From Liolophura sinensis (Eukaryota > Mollusca > Polyplacophora > Chitonida > Chitonidae): a stretch of 64,000 nt of DNA. The stretch's first letter is position 1, and each line of letters starts with the position of its first letter. This document shows, piece by piece, positions 12,701 through 27,700 of the stretch. A model generated the notes under the pieces. It was not told where the DNA came from, searched no databases, and was given only the letters and a program-made list of their open reading frames with translations. Position numbers and translations under genes: made by a program. The stretch lies in assembly GCF_032854445.1 (NCBI RefSeq), contig NC_088301.1:47911187-47975186 (forward strand). The letters are read 5' to 3'.

Positions 12701-15700
12701 GGTGCAAGTTATGAGTTCTATTGTTCAACCTGTGAACACATTATTAGCCAGTCTTGTTTATTTTTTTCCTAAGGTCGCAAGAAAAGGAAAATCATATGTG
12801 AACATAAGGAAAATGAACTTGTTGTGTCGGATGACCTGTGCAAAGACAAACGGAAACCCAAACAATCCTCAGCCAAATGCAACAGACATTGCTCCTTGGG
12901 GTTAGTATTTAGCCTGTAGAATTTCTTTGTCATGTATTCTAAATTGTTCTGTAATCTGAATTGTCATAGTATGTAAGTTGTTATGTAATCTAATCTAAAT
13001 TGTCATGTTATCTAAAATGTGTTCTTTGTACATTCTTTCTTTTGTTCAGTAGACATATTTGGATATAGAGCTATGGAAAAGAAATCAAGAGACACTGGCA
13101 GTGGTATAAATGGATAAAAAGGAATGGCAGTTGAATTAAGCAGGATTTCCTTTATACGTAGGTTACCATTGAAAGAATGAAAGCTGGTGCAAGAATGATT
13201 TGGCCAGTTGTCTATGCAAGACATACGGAAAGTTGATGCTTGTGAATTCCAGTAGGACGAGAAACATTGCACTTTGTATGTCTTTTTGCGAATTAATAAT
13301 TACATGTAATTAAATGTCAACATGTGTTTTTATTATTTCAGGTGGAAAGTGGTGTACCGTGAAGAGTGTGATTCCAGGTGTGGATCTGGTCACATGAGGC
13401 AGTTGGTAAGGTGTATCAAATCCACAGGTAAAAAAGAAGAGATTGTGGATGAGATGCATTGTCATGGTATGCCAAACAGACCAGATGAAGTGATCAGCTG
13501 TTTTGGGAAGTGCCACGCCACTCACTGGAGATACACAAAATGGACAGAAGTAAGAAAGCAGTAAAAAACCTTATTCTCTTTCATCATACTGGTGTTACAT
13601 TTGTACATGATTATGTGTGCCTCATAGTTTCTTCAGTCTTCTTACTCAGTACCAGTCACTGTCATGTTGGGCAGGTAATATCTGATCATTGATGGAAAGT
13701 GAACTACAAAAATTATACTATGATTACGGCCAAAAATAGTTAAAATGTAAAAACTTGCAGAAATGTGGATCTTTGCAAATATATCTACATCTATTCGTAT
13801 ACAAGTTCTTGGGACCATGTGTGCATAATGTATAGGAAATATACATTGTCTTACACTAAAATATAACATTGTGATTGGGGCACAGACGGTTTGGAATACA
13901 TAATAGGGGATTTGTATTGAGAGATACATATTCTGAGATAAGTATTATACCTCAGGTAAAGTGTCCATGTAACTACATTTTCTAGGAAATTGAACCCTTG
14001 TATATTTGTCTAGTGCTCAAAACGGTGTGGAGGAGGAGAGCAGAAGAGGAATGGAACTTGTGTGGATGAGAACAACAATGTGGTACCTCATGAACGGAGC
14101 TGTAGGGAGGAGAAACTGGTGTCTCAACCATGTAACCAGGACCCCTGTGCCGAGTGGACCATTGGAGAATGGACAGCGGTCAGTATAATGCTAGTGGGAA
14201 TCACTGTGATTGTAATACTGTAAATGACCTGTAAAAATTTCACCGAAGACCAAGCTGTACAATTGCCTGATTCTAAGAATACTATTGATCTTAGAAAGAT
14301 GTTTTCAGGTATGTTTGGAAGGTAAGGTGATATATGTCTAGAAAAATGAAAGCTTCAACACCAAAAGAAATCTTTTATAATATTTATTTGTCTCTAAAAA
14401 TACCTTATTTTTTTACTTTAATAATGACCAGGTGAAAAGGGTTCCCAGGTGGGTAAAAACTGGTTTTAAATCAAATCTTAGCTTCAGTCATTTTGTTTGG
14501 TAAAAGTTGATTCAAAGTCTATGTGAAACATACATTGAGCAGAGGCGTTACCATTGTTGAAGGTGCTTGTTTCATCATTGTATGCTTTTTTAACAGTTAG
14601 ATAAATAAAATAAGTATTGTTTTGTCATCATTAGGCTTTAAACAACTATTAAATGAATAAAATAACTATTGTTCAGATTAGGTGCCATTCTCAAAGGTCC
14701 TCTTCATATACATTGGCCGGTCACCTGTGGGAACTTCTGACAGCAATCCGCAGATGGTCATTGATTTCCTGCGGGCTCTGCTTTGTTTCCTCCCAACATA
14801 TTGCTGGTTGGTACCGTACATTTGAAATATTCCTGAGTATGGTGTTAACCACCATTCAGATAATTTCATATACAATCGTGAAGAAAAGTGTCCCAGAATG
14901 GTTGTGTTGTAGAGCCTTTGCTTGAAGTTGACCAAATCCCTCTTGTTGTGTTGTAGTGCTCCAAAACCTGTGGTACTGGTCAGCGGTACAGAACAGTCAT
15001 GTGCAAAAAGGGTGGGAAGGAGGTCAGTGGGAATTACTGTGACCGACGGCGGCGTCCTTCTCCTCGCTCCAGCTGTAATCTGGAGGCTTGTCCAGGCTGG
15101 TTCAATGGCAGATGGGGACCGGTAAGATAGTATTCTAAATGCAGTATCCATGAGTCACAGATGTGAAGTTTCAGTTATTCAATTAATTGAAAGAAATTTT
15201 AAAGAATTAGGTAAGCAGAATGTACTCTCCATGAGACATACGGAGTACTGATTGACAGAAGGAACTTGGCAAGGTATCTCCACCCATTGACTGGAATTCT
15301 ATACCTGAAAACTGGACTTCTGTCATTTTGGTGAGAAAGATTTTGAGTTGTGAAATGAATAAATAATAAACAAATGAAGAATCTTTTTCTTAGTTTGTTT
15401 TGTAGAGTTTGGTACAATCCCCCCACCAATACAATTAACTACAAATGAAATGACAAATAATAATAATAAAATTATGTATGTAAGCATTATGTATGTAAAC
15501 TTCCAGAAAGGTGTTCACACGTGTTCACACCTGGAACTCCATTGTTATTCTCAGTAGTGGGAATGGAACCCATAGTCTCTATAAAGGCCTTTCTGAACAC
15601 TGTCAAATTTACTTATGATTTGTTGCTGACAATAATTTGAGATAAATCCACTCCAAAGACCACTTTAGTGGCCTTACGGTTGGAGTGTCCGCCTCTACAT

Positions 15701-18700
15701 CAAGACCTGGGATCAAACCTACCCTGCTTAGTGCTCCCCACTGAGCGTTAGAGCAATGAAAACAGGACTGCTTGTGTCAGTATAATATGACAGGCTGGGG
15801 TGTCATGTCTGGTACTTCAGGGGCAGCAGCACTCTCTCTTCCACAAGAAGACACAGTATATGAATATGGCTGAAACATTTTCAAGTATGATATTAAAATC
15901 CAAGCAAACATACATTCTAAAGATTGTAGACCAGATGTATGTATGTATTTAAAGAGTGTAATGGCCAAAGTTTAAATAGCATTTTTAGCTCACCTGTACA
16001 AAGTACAGGCATACATTTAGTTTGTGTCAGTTTTAGTGTCGGCATCCAATAACAGGGAAAGTAATGTTAAACAAAATGTTAGGGGTGGTATCTTAAAAGG
16101 TACAGGTAGTATTGAGATCAGGGTTTGCACACATGTAAAGCACAATAACACTGGGGGGATAATCCATCGTTAATTCGATGTGTACATATTAAATACTGTA
16201 AATTACTGAATGCCTGATTTACTGTATTATGTATTTGAATCAGTGTAAAAGAAAATGATAGAATGGGTATTTCTAAAAAGTATTGCAGGTATTGAAATCA
16301 GGGTTTGCACACATGTAGGGCACAATAGCACAGAGCGGGGAGGAGGGGTATTTCATCGTTGATTCAGTGTGTGCATATTAAATACCGTAACTACCAAGGT
16401 CCTCGTGTAATGTATTGTGTATTACTATCAAAGTTAAATATAATGTTAGGAGTGGTGTCTTAAATGTACAGCATGAATTGACCTGAAGTTTTACAAGCAT
16501 ATAAAGCACAATGAATCAAGGGAGATGTTCCATCGCTGATGCTCTGGTGCATATTAATTACCATCAGTTATAAAATTCATGATTTCAGTTTGGTAACCTT
16601 GCTATCATTTCTAAGTTGTTTTGCCTCTTTTCACTCCTTGTCTTAACTAATGATTTTGTCTTTTTTTTTATCATGGATGACCTGGTTATTCTTGCTTCCC
16701 AGTGTTCAGTATCGTGTGGGGAGGGCACACAGAAGCGCATTGTAGGATGCTTTGATGAGAGTGGTGACCGCAGGATGGACTCATTCTGTTCCCAACTGAC
16801 CAAACCAGAAGCCAAACAAAAATGTATACTACGACCCTGTGGGAATTGGAGGACAGGAGAATGGGGGGAGGTATAAAGTCATAGTTAAAAAGTACATTGA
16901 AGTCACAAGAATTGTCATAATGTAGAGCAAATTTATTTTAGACTTAAGTATCAGATGTCTAATAAACAAACTTAAGGAGACTATTTAACAATTTCAATGA
17001 AAATTTTAAAATTTGCGAAATGTGTTTTTATCAGTTACATTTTTAAAGAATTTCATCGTAACCATGAAAACTGGATGTATAGTGTCATAGCAATAGTAAC
17101 AGATGTGGTGGAACGCAACAATTATTTGTGGTGTCTTCTAAACTTTGCATGAAACAAATAAGACTTTTGGTACTATACATAGGGACACCTAATGTGAAAT
17201 TGACTAGAAGAACTTGTATACCATTTGTGTAAAGGAGAACAGACGTGAAAGTTTATCATGGATAAGACAGAAAGTGTTCAGAGCAGCTTTATGCATGGCA
17301 TACACGCATATGCGCATCAAACGTGAAAGCAGATCAATGAGCCCTAATGACTATAAATCGGTTTTCTTGACATTTCATGGTTTGTTGGTTGCAGTGCTCA
17401 GCAGACTGCCTCCAGACTAGGTACGTGGCCTGTCTGATTGCTGAACAGCAGATGACTACTGACCGGGACTGTGACTTGACCAGTAAACCACTAGCGGAAC
17501 GCAAGTGCACCCATGGCGATTGCACCTTCCAGAAGGACATAGGCCTGGACAATGCCAGGAACAGTATCCCTGGAGATCCTAACCAATGGAGGTTTGGGCC
17601 CTGGACTGAGGTTAGTTGGTAAACTTTTTGGTTTTTGTGTGATACATCAGAATCATTTCCTGGCTTCATCAAACTACACATTTACAAATATTTCTATTCT
17701 GCTGCATCAGGAAGCAGGGCATTGCTAAGTGAGTAAGGTGTATTCCTCCTAACCAAGGTACGATTTCAAACCCAGCAGGTGGCCATGAACTTTCACTTCT
17801 GTAGGCTCCTGCATTCACTGTTTATAGATTCTTTGGTGACTGAAATCAGTTGACAGTGCTCATAGGGCCACAGTTTCTAGTCAGAGAAATGAGAACAGGT
17901 TTTAAGAAATAGTAGTTGTCCTGGGCTAATATATATCATAGCCATTATAGCAAGCACATTTGACAGATTTGAGAAACAAATACGTACAACATTTATTATT
18001 ATAATATCTGTTTTGGTGTTACCTGACACTGGCATTCATTTTTGTCATTTTTTTTACCAGAATCTAAATGGATTCTTGATTTTGCAGGAATGAAGTTATG
18101 GTCAAAGTCTAGTACCATGAAACAATTGCTCCAAATGGTTTAAGTGCACCTGATTTGGAAATTAATTGCATGTTCATACTTTCAGTGATGTGAAAAAGAG
18201 TATATTGTGTTGTATTAAAATGTTGAATTTCACCTTCAAATACCCTAAACCATGTGTAGATAGTTGTGAATCCAAGAATATTTGGGCCCTTTTTCTTTTC
18301 TTTTATGGGAATCTAAGCAGATTTCTGTACTGTTTTTGTTTTTACAAGAGCCATGGCAAGCATTGCATTTCTGTATGTTCTATGTAGATGTGCTTTGTTT
18401 GATGCTAAAGCTTCTGTCTTTATAGAAGCAGATAGGTCCCTTCCTGCAACTGCGCCTGCACCTCTGTGTTTGTATTATTCAGTGTTCAGTAACCTGCGGA
18501 ATGGGCTTGGAGCGGCGCCAGGTGCTTTGTCAGAACAAGAAGGGACACAACGACCACTGTGGGGGACCCGAAAAACCAGAGGACACCAGACATTGCAACA
18601 AGGGGCCTTGTCCTAGGTGGAACTATGGAAGATGGGGACAGGTAAGCTGTGCATACGTGTGGGAACATCATGTGAGATGCGACCTTTGTGAAGTCAATGT

Positions 18701-21700
18701 GGTTTGGCTGATAACTATAACCATGCTCCCCATGAGAGTTACATAAATATTTGCTAGAGAAAGATTTTGCCAAAAATTGAATGATTTTTTTTTTTTCAAT
18801 CTACAAAATATAGTAGAGTAAATATTAGAAAAATCATCACTTCCTAAGTCACTAGATAAGTTCATGTTTTCTTTTATGGTATTTGAAAATGAAACAATGT
18901 AGTGTACACTTGTAACTATTTGTTATAGTGTACTGTATATTGTGCAGCTTTTTCTGTGTTGATATTTGTACACCTACACTTTGTTTTCAATTGCAGTTCA
19001 GAAATAGTTGTAACATGTACATTTAAATTAAAAACAAATGTAAGCAAATTATCAGATTTACATGGTTTCATGGTTTCATTTGCACCTTTTACTTGTCAAT
19101 GAAGACAATGTCTGTTGTTTTCAACATCAAATATAGTAAAAATTAGTATGGACATTATCTATTGATAGGGGCATTGTCTTATGATATAAACATCATTTAC
19201 TTTATTTATTGTTGCAAATATAGTGTTGTTTTATACATTGTACCTTGCTGTAAACATTAATGATAACAGTGTTAGAATGATGCTTGGACTTTGTGCTCAC
19301 AGTGCAGCGCCACCTGTGGGGAGGGTGTCAAGAGAAGGGTGGTGATGTGTCAGCTGCAGAATGGGCATAAGCTACCAGATACAAACTGTGATATATTACA
19401 AAGACCCTCATCAGAATTGAGATGCAGCCAAGGAGCCTGTCGGTCACCGGTGGCAGCCTCTAGGCAGTGGTGGAGCGATCCTTTCTCACGGGTACTGTAC
19501 CATTATCGTCCTCGAAATTATGGTTAAGAAGGAATATCACTTCACAGTTTACCTGTACCTCAGTTAATTCATGCATATCCTTTTTTGCTACCACACGCAC
19601 ATGGTTGGAGTTGGTATTTTCACCTTATTGCAGGCGTTACTGATGAAAACTTGTAAGGAATTGCTGATACCGGTATTTTATAAATCATGCTATACATGTG
19701 GGATGAAATTATAATAACCTTGGTTTTTTTGTGTTCGAGAGGTATTGCTCTGGTTTAAATCTGTCCAGTCTCTTCGAGAGTCAGAATTTGGTTTTCAGGC
19801 TTTTTTTCTCAAGATATGTATATCTATTGTTTATAACTTGCCAAATTGCAGATCAGATGAGATCTGAGCATTATTGATTTGGAATGCTGTATATGTACAA
19901 TAACGCCCATTTGTACGAAATATTGAAGCTCAGTATTACAGTGCTTTTTGTGTACTCGTTATGTCTCTTCATTAAAGTGAAAGAAAGCTAAAATGTGAAG
20001 TAAGGTTCATCATAAAGACAACTAAAAACAGTGCCAAAAATACTTTTATTTATTGTTTTAGATTTTTTTTAAAAGATGTTGAAAGGCATTCAGATATTTG
20101 AATTCTCTGGTGGGCTTTATAAGAATTTTTGAGAACATTATTTCCTTAATCATTTACATGTACTCATGGGTAAAATGCTCTATACCAACCTTCAGTGTTG
20201 TGATGAGAATTCGAAAAACTTCCTGTAACGTCAGAGAGTTCTGAAACTCTGACAGTCTGGTCGATAAAGGCCACCATACGTTTGAACACGTTTACCTCTC
20301 TTCACCAAATCTAAAAAAAATAAATGAAAGTATATTTAGGCATAGATTTAAGTGGGCTGTTGTGTGATGCCTATTTTCAATTTTTAGAGGCCTTTTCCTT
20401 TAAAAAGATTAAATATGGATAAAGTCTGTCCCTTATCTTTAATTGTTTTTTTGCCATCTATTCAGTGTTTGTCTTCATGTCAATATGTTCAGTAAAATGC
20501 AAACCATCCATTGGTGCTATGATTCTGCAGAATATGCACATTGTTTGGACCCATTGTAACAGCACAATTGTATCACAACCCTCCATAAAGCTTTACCATA
20601 AAACTTTAAAGTAGGAATTGAACATCGTCTTGAGATGGATTGCAGTGCAGTCACCATCAAAGGAAGTTTTATGTGAATGGTGTTATTTTTACAATCATTT
20701 TGTTGTTAATGTATTTTTGAACTGTTGTTATTGCTTTTCTGAGAAATTTATATACATTGTTAGTTGTACTCCCATTATTTCCAATATATACAGTGTATGT
20801 ATTTGAGCATCCGACATTTTATAATCGTACATGTATCTCATACCTCAGTATCTTGCTTCATGCACCGGTTTCAATCAACACACAATCGCATTTACATGAG
20901 CAACATCAAGTCATTGTGTATTTTGAGCTAGGGTATGGTATACACATCTTTTCTTGACTCCATTAGATAAAGACTTAATACATTGCAGTTATCTGATTTT
21001 TAGAAGATACCCCAGTAGCCTTCTTACCTTCTACTCATGGATATATGTACGTTTTTTTGATTTCATTTTATCTTCATACTTTCATACACAAATTTTCAGA
21101 AAGTAAACTCTCTGCCATTCCCACTTTAATTTCAGCTCCCTTTATAACAGCTTCATATTTTTTTCATTTGGTGAATGATGATAACATACAATTTTTTTAC
21201 AAATAACTAAACGCAAACAAACTTGCATGTATTTTGATAATGTAGAAGTTACCTCTGATGAATTTCCTTGGTTGTGCAGTAAAAATTGTAATGTTCTCCA
21301 TGAATCACTTTAATTCATTAACTGTCCAAATTGTTTGATTTCTACAGCTTTTGGCCGTCTCACAAAACTGCATATACATATATCTGAAGCTAATTTAATC
21401 TGATTGTTCCATGTACATGTATTTACTCTGCAGATTTTATTGGCTTATACTGTAAGCACAGTTCAGTATTATGGTTTCATATCTTCATACCTGTGTTCAA
21501 TTAAGAGATTCCATGTCTGAGTCATCTTATGTACTTTGTGGTTTGAAATATGTAGATATTCACTGCCATTTTTTTCACACCACTGCCAGACTGAGATCCT
21601 AGCATGATGTTGTTGTTGCCCATGTGGAACTCTCTTCTATTTTGTTCTAAACACTTGCCAAGCTAGACATCTTTATGTTTGACTTATGTATCACAGACAT

Positions 21701-24700
21701 GTAATCCAAGCTCAGGTAACCTTGGGTGTCCCAGATGTACATATTCAAATGTGCTTGTTTTCATAGTTAATATATTGTAATCTTGCTTTTTATAGTGAAT
21801 AATTGTTTGGCCCATCTCAGATAAACAAAAACAAGTAGGGTATAGTAAACGCATGGGTGTTTTTAATAATTTAGACCAACTAAAATGATTACATTGCAAA
21901 ACATTTAACAATTCAGATACTACAGCAGCTGGAATATTCTGAGTTGTACATCTTTGCACAAATTACATTAGACTGGAAGGGGTTGAATTTGAAGGGTTTT
22001 TTTTTTAGCGCATGAATAGAAAGGTATAGTGTATCTTTCAAGTATTGGGAGTTGTACAATGTAAAATTTTGCCTGTGTAATCGCACCTGATGACTTTCAG
22101 AGAATTAGAGCAAAAATTCAAAGTCTGAAGGATACTAGCCTGCAGGTCTTGGTAACCGTGCCTGCACATGTTCTTCAAGCCTCAAGGGAGTTTTGTCTGA
22201 AGTGAACAGAAGCTCTCTTCAGATCTCTATCACGTACTATCCAAGGTATGTGCTCAAGAACACGTTTCCAGGCCACAAGATGGATAAGATCTGTAGATGT
22301 TCAGCTAGGAATCTCCCGTCAGGTGTCTGCTACACCTCGACATCTTTGCCAGAAAGATTCTAAGAACTTGATAAGAGAGTACCAAGAATCACCTGTAAAT
22401 ACTCTAAAGTTTAGCAGGCTAGCTTAAGTACACATGCAGCTATTTTCATGTTTTTGGTGTGTATAGAATTGTCTAAATCAACATGATTGTTTTTTCCTTT
22501 CTGTGACACTGCGAAATACAAACCTTTTATCATCTATGGGATGACTAACTATAACCTCACACTGCAGCTGGTAGTAAACACTATAGTACATGTATATGTA
22601 TAAAAATATGTTAAACCGTGGAATACCCCATTGGTTAATGCGTTTTAACTTATTGATACAAAATTAAGCTCACCCCTCTTCATCATTTTAATGCGAAATC
22701 AAATATTTATCAAACAATTTTTCATGAATTTAAAGCAAATGAAAATTTATTTACATCTGGAATTTATTCATAGGTTTGTCCCTATCATGACTGATGTCAT
22801 AATGTAGTCTGCTCTTTGCTAGGATAGTTTTGCTCTTAGATTAGAGTATACATTTTCCAGAATTTGTGTTATGCAAGTCAAATGGGTTATATACTTTCTG
22901 ACATGTGCTTGATAACAGGGGGAAAACTGTCTGCACTTCGTGCCAAGTTTATGTTTCGAAAAGGGAACTTGGTGCAGTCAGTGAAAGGTAACTTAATGGT
23001 TGAAATACAGAGAATATCATGGAATTTGAACTGTTGTTTTTGTCATACGTGCAAATTACTTTTCAAAGGTTTCTGTGAAGTACAGTCATACGGATGCAGA
23101 TGTAAATTCATTTTTAAAATCAGCATTAGGCTTATTAAAGTTTCATAATGTGAAATGAATGGGTACTTCATGAAAGGAAGCATTGCAAGTAAATGCAGTT
23201 AAGAGATAGAGTATACAAAGAAAATATTTATGAGAAACTCTGTTAAAAAAGCCTATCATTCATTTAGCTATTCTAAAGCCTGTGAAATAGTCTCACAGAA
23301 AATTGTTTTGCCTTCTTGGAGTTCAAGAATGACAAGGATCCTTTCTATATCTAGTGTAAAGTGCTAAATCAAGCATTTTTCTTTGCTTTGTGATGTGTTA
23401 TATATCTGCATTGAAGGTAAGACTTATTGGAAGTTTTTGAAATAGGGAAGTTTTAAAGATCATGTAATCAAATTCAAATTTTTTTTAAAAAATCTGCTTT
23501 TTTAAAAAAATTAATGTAGGTTTACATAAATTACCTGCTGGAAATGTATATATGCTGATCTGAACTCCACTGTACTCAAGTAATTGTAATAAACTGTGAC
23601 TACAGTCTACTTGTATGATAGTCTTTGGCAACACCCATATAAAGAATACATATACAAAAATGATAGGACATAAAATATGTATCCTTACTATGTTAAGGAT
23701 AGAGACAATCACTGGCTAGTAGACCTTAAGGTGTTTAATAGTTTGGTGAGCAAGAAGTCATGTATGCCATCATCATCATTTAATCATGTATTTTGTGAGT
23801 TAAATACTGAACTAAGTTTTCTCCAGTGTGGACGGGAAAGTTAACATACCTGTACTTCGTGTTCATACAGCTATCAACTGTGAAAATGTCTGACTTTTTG
23901 TTGAACAGTTTCTGTCTCCTTCTTCATGAAGTTGTTGGAAAGAGAGCGCTTCTTCTTGTTTATTTTTATTTTTTTTTGTCTCTCTACCCATATCTTCTTT
24001 TTTTCTTTGGCTTCTTGTTTGATCTTTTGGTACAACTATTAAACAGAGGAAATAAAGAGCATCAGGGGATTTTAGGTCTCAGTAAACTTTCATGTGTATC
24101 TTGTTAGACATGTATGGATTTTGTGCCCAGAGTGGTTCTCCACACAATATGTTGAAATTACATGATATGAGAATGCACTTTTATCTCTGGGGCTCCTGAT
24201 CTTTCTTTTGGAGGGCTTCTTGTTGAGTGCCACTGGCGTCTGTATCCTGGCCTAATTGGTACCTTTTTGTAATGGGATTCCGAGCGAGTAAGACAACTGT
24301 TGATCTGAGACCAGCTGTGCTAAACACTTTCAGCTCGGTGAAGTCTTTGTGGGTCAGACTGGTCCATACCGCAAGCATGTGCGGTCAAACCGCAATATAA
24401 TAATAGAACCAAAATCTTGTACTGGCTTCTTGTATATATACAAAGTTGAGGAACCCTGGAGTTTGTTAATGCTAGCCAATCCTTATGGTGTTTACGCGAG
24501 CCTTATTGAATGTAGCTATCTATTTGGTTAAACTAGAGTAGTATAGTAAATTGAGTAGCCACAGATATACTGAGATGACCTTTACTATCAAAGTTTTCAC
24601 CTGTCTCTTAAGTCAGAAATTGATTTAAAGAGCAGCCATGGATATTTGATTACATAAAAGAGAAACTGCTTTCCCTAATACATGTACAAGTAGAGTATCT

Positions 24701-27700
24701 TTGTAAACTGTTGGGAACTTGATTTTACTGCAAAATGAGAATTTAGTCTCTAACACTTCACCCTTTTTAAAAATTTACATAATGGCATAATTTAATCTCT
24801 TGTTCAAGATTATTTTACAAAGTGGCCGTGAAGTAGCAGTGGAAGGGTCTGGAATACAGTATACATTTTCATTTTAACAGTTTGAATTGATTAATGTGGT
24901 CAATGTTTAAAGAAAAGTTAAAATGTGATGATGCTAGATATTATCATATGAAGTAATATCTATATTGGCACTAATTTTGGATTGTGTCAAAATTTAGAAG
25001 CAAGTGATGTCGGGTGGCAGATGTAGTAGGCTGACACAAGAGAAACACTTGCCTTGATTGACACTGAATGTATTCAGAGAGGATCATTGCAGTGTTTGTT
25101 TTTGAAGCTTATCTGCATATTCTGAAGGTCATTACTATTTGATATATGAAGCATTGAAATTTTTCTGGACAAGGTCAAGGAAATGTGAACATATGTCTTC
25201 CAGAAAATGGTTTTTACTGGTCCAAGTTTGGCAAACATATCCCAAATTCTTCATTTTGTTTAGGTATCAACTAGACAAGGTCATTTAAGTTGAGTGCTTA
25301 CATGGCTGTAACCCAGATGAGCTTTTTTTAAGGGAAGGCCAATGGTCACCCTTGCAAGGCGTAAAGATCACATGATACATGGGTGGGTTTATCATAGCTG
25401 TCACCCTATGAGCTACACAAGTCAGCGATTTGACAACAGAGTAAACAGTCTGTCTACAGTTCTATTGCCCTGTAGAAACATCTCTTGGCAGACTAGACCC
25501 AAACTAATATTCCTTGGTATCCTATTGAACAAGTCTGGGAAAATGCCTGCACACACCTCTGGGTAGTGGGTTTTTTTCTTAATTTCCTGTCAATTATAAG
25601 TGCCACACCTAATATTAAACTTATATGTCTGAGGGAAACGGGTTTTCCCATGAAAAGTTTTAAGAAGGTATCAGTCTAATTTTTGAAGTGTTTTTTTTTT
25701 TTCTCAGTTTCATTCTTTTCTTTTGTTTCATTACCATAACTACCTTCCATAGACATGATTAATGTACATGTACTTATGCGTGTTATTTTTCAAGAAATCA
25801 ACACTCTGGTCATAATTATTGTCGTTACTTCGCCCAGCAAGTTTCACGTTGCATCTGTTTTGACAGAGACATATAAGTGTCAAGTATTTTTCTCATGCTG
25901 TCATCAGAGTCTCAGGAACCCCATTGTTGTAGGATATAGCCTAGGAAGCATCCTTTTCCAATTTACCATAGACTTTTGAGTAACAATAAAGGCTCACACA
26001 GAGTTTCCAATTTATTCAGACAACATACATCTGCCCACTTGTAAGGAATTACATTTTTGTTCAGTGTTCACATTTGTTTGTGAAATGCAAAACTTAAGTC
26101 CCATTAAGTGCAACATTCAGTTCTCCATATTCATACTTCGTATTGGTGCAAAACTCTCAATTCATGTTTTATTGGCTTGGTGGATGTTATTCGGAAATGG
26201 GTACAAGATAGTTGCCATCAAGTCATATGATTGTTATAAATGTTTGTGTCATGTCATGCTTATGATGGCAAGGAATGTTCAAATCTATGTTGTAATCATA
26301 TATTTTTGTTATTGGCAAATCAACTTGATCGATTTTTCCATAAGGTTAAAATAATACTTGATTGTTAAGTTTGCAACATGTACAGAAAGAATGGCTGTAA
26401 ATGTCAATTGGTACAGGAATGAGTTTTGAAGTTGTTGTAAGAAATCTGTTTAAAAAATGGAATTTTGTTTGGAATTTCCTTCTGTTTGAAGATCATGCAG
26501 TTAAATGTTGTTCGAGGACTGAGGATAGGGTTATTATGTTGTTGTTGTCAGTAATGGAAGAGATATTGGAAAGTACAAGTATGTGGCATAAACCAATTTT
26601 TTTAAAATTGATTTTGAATTGTTTTGGTATGATAACTATAAGTAAGTGTTAGAATACTAGTCAATATTTGTAATTTTAAAATGTGTTTTAAGAATGATGT
26701 TTCCCCTCTCAAGACTGTTGACGTCTCTCAGACAGAGATGATCTCCCGCACAGAACCGTGTGAGAATAATGCTTTTGAAAAACCACTTGTACAATGGACC
26801 CAAGTTTCCTAAATTTAGAGACAGAGACCATCTGGCTTGCACATGGGCTGTTATAACACACCAAGGCAGAGATAGCCCAAGAGACTGAGCCTTCCTACAG
26901 GCACAGCCAGATTCTGACCTGTGTTTCTACCTATGCCCACATTGGCCTAATATTGCAGAATTAGGACCACGTATGATTTCCTGCTTGGATAACATCTGTT
27001 GAAAGAAAGATTTATATCTGCTAGGACTTAAAGTTTGTATCATGAAACAGGCCATTTCTTAATTCACGGGTCATTCAAAGTGTGTTTAAATAGCTCTTGT
27101 TTTTCCTGCTATGTTTGTGCTACTGACAGACAGCTAGAACATCAAAGTATCGAGTATGCATATGTTAAAACAAAGTTTGGCAAAAATTGAGTCTCTCTGA
27201 ACATTGTAAGTTGCATTTGAAGAAGAAAACGCTGACTCTGTGTTAGATTTGTATACATTTACATGCTGGTTAGCATTATGTTTAATGTTTTACAGATGTT
27301 ATCAGATTTTTTTGTGGTTATGCAATTTTTTCATCTTACGGTAAGAATTAGGTGAAGTTGGAACTGTCTGGGTCGTGGAGCTGTGTAGACTACTCAGATT
27401 AATGCAGCATGATGATTTGTCTGGCCTACTGACTTTTTGCTCTGCAGCGCGACTTGGTGCAGTCAATGATACGCCTTGTAAGAGCCACAGCACCTTAATG
27501 AGCCATGTGGGGGAGTATACATGCAAGCCTTCTGATGGCACTACCTTTATTGGGTTTGTGTGGTATTGCATTAAGGGTGATTTATCATGGAGGGAACCTG
27601 TATTTATCTCAGAAGATCAGCTCTCAGGCCGCAATCACCTTCCCTCGGCTACATTATCAAGCTTGCTTGGTCTCATTGAATCCATTTACTCTCACTGCAG

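Noticed and set aside
22135-22430. Possible inverted-repeat element with CTAGCCTGC ends
   Set aside because: Only about nine terminal bases pair and the interior shows no foldback; too weak to call.
24181-24378. Minus-strand ORF starting [12 protein letters not shown] with a protein-like look
   Set aside because: No splice sites, family motif or continuation in neighbouring sequence could be found; it is left as unexplained. A protein search would settle it.
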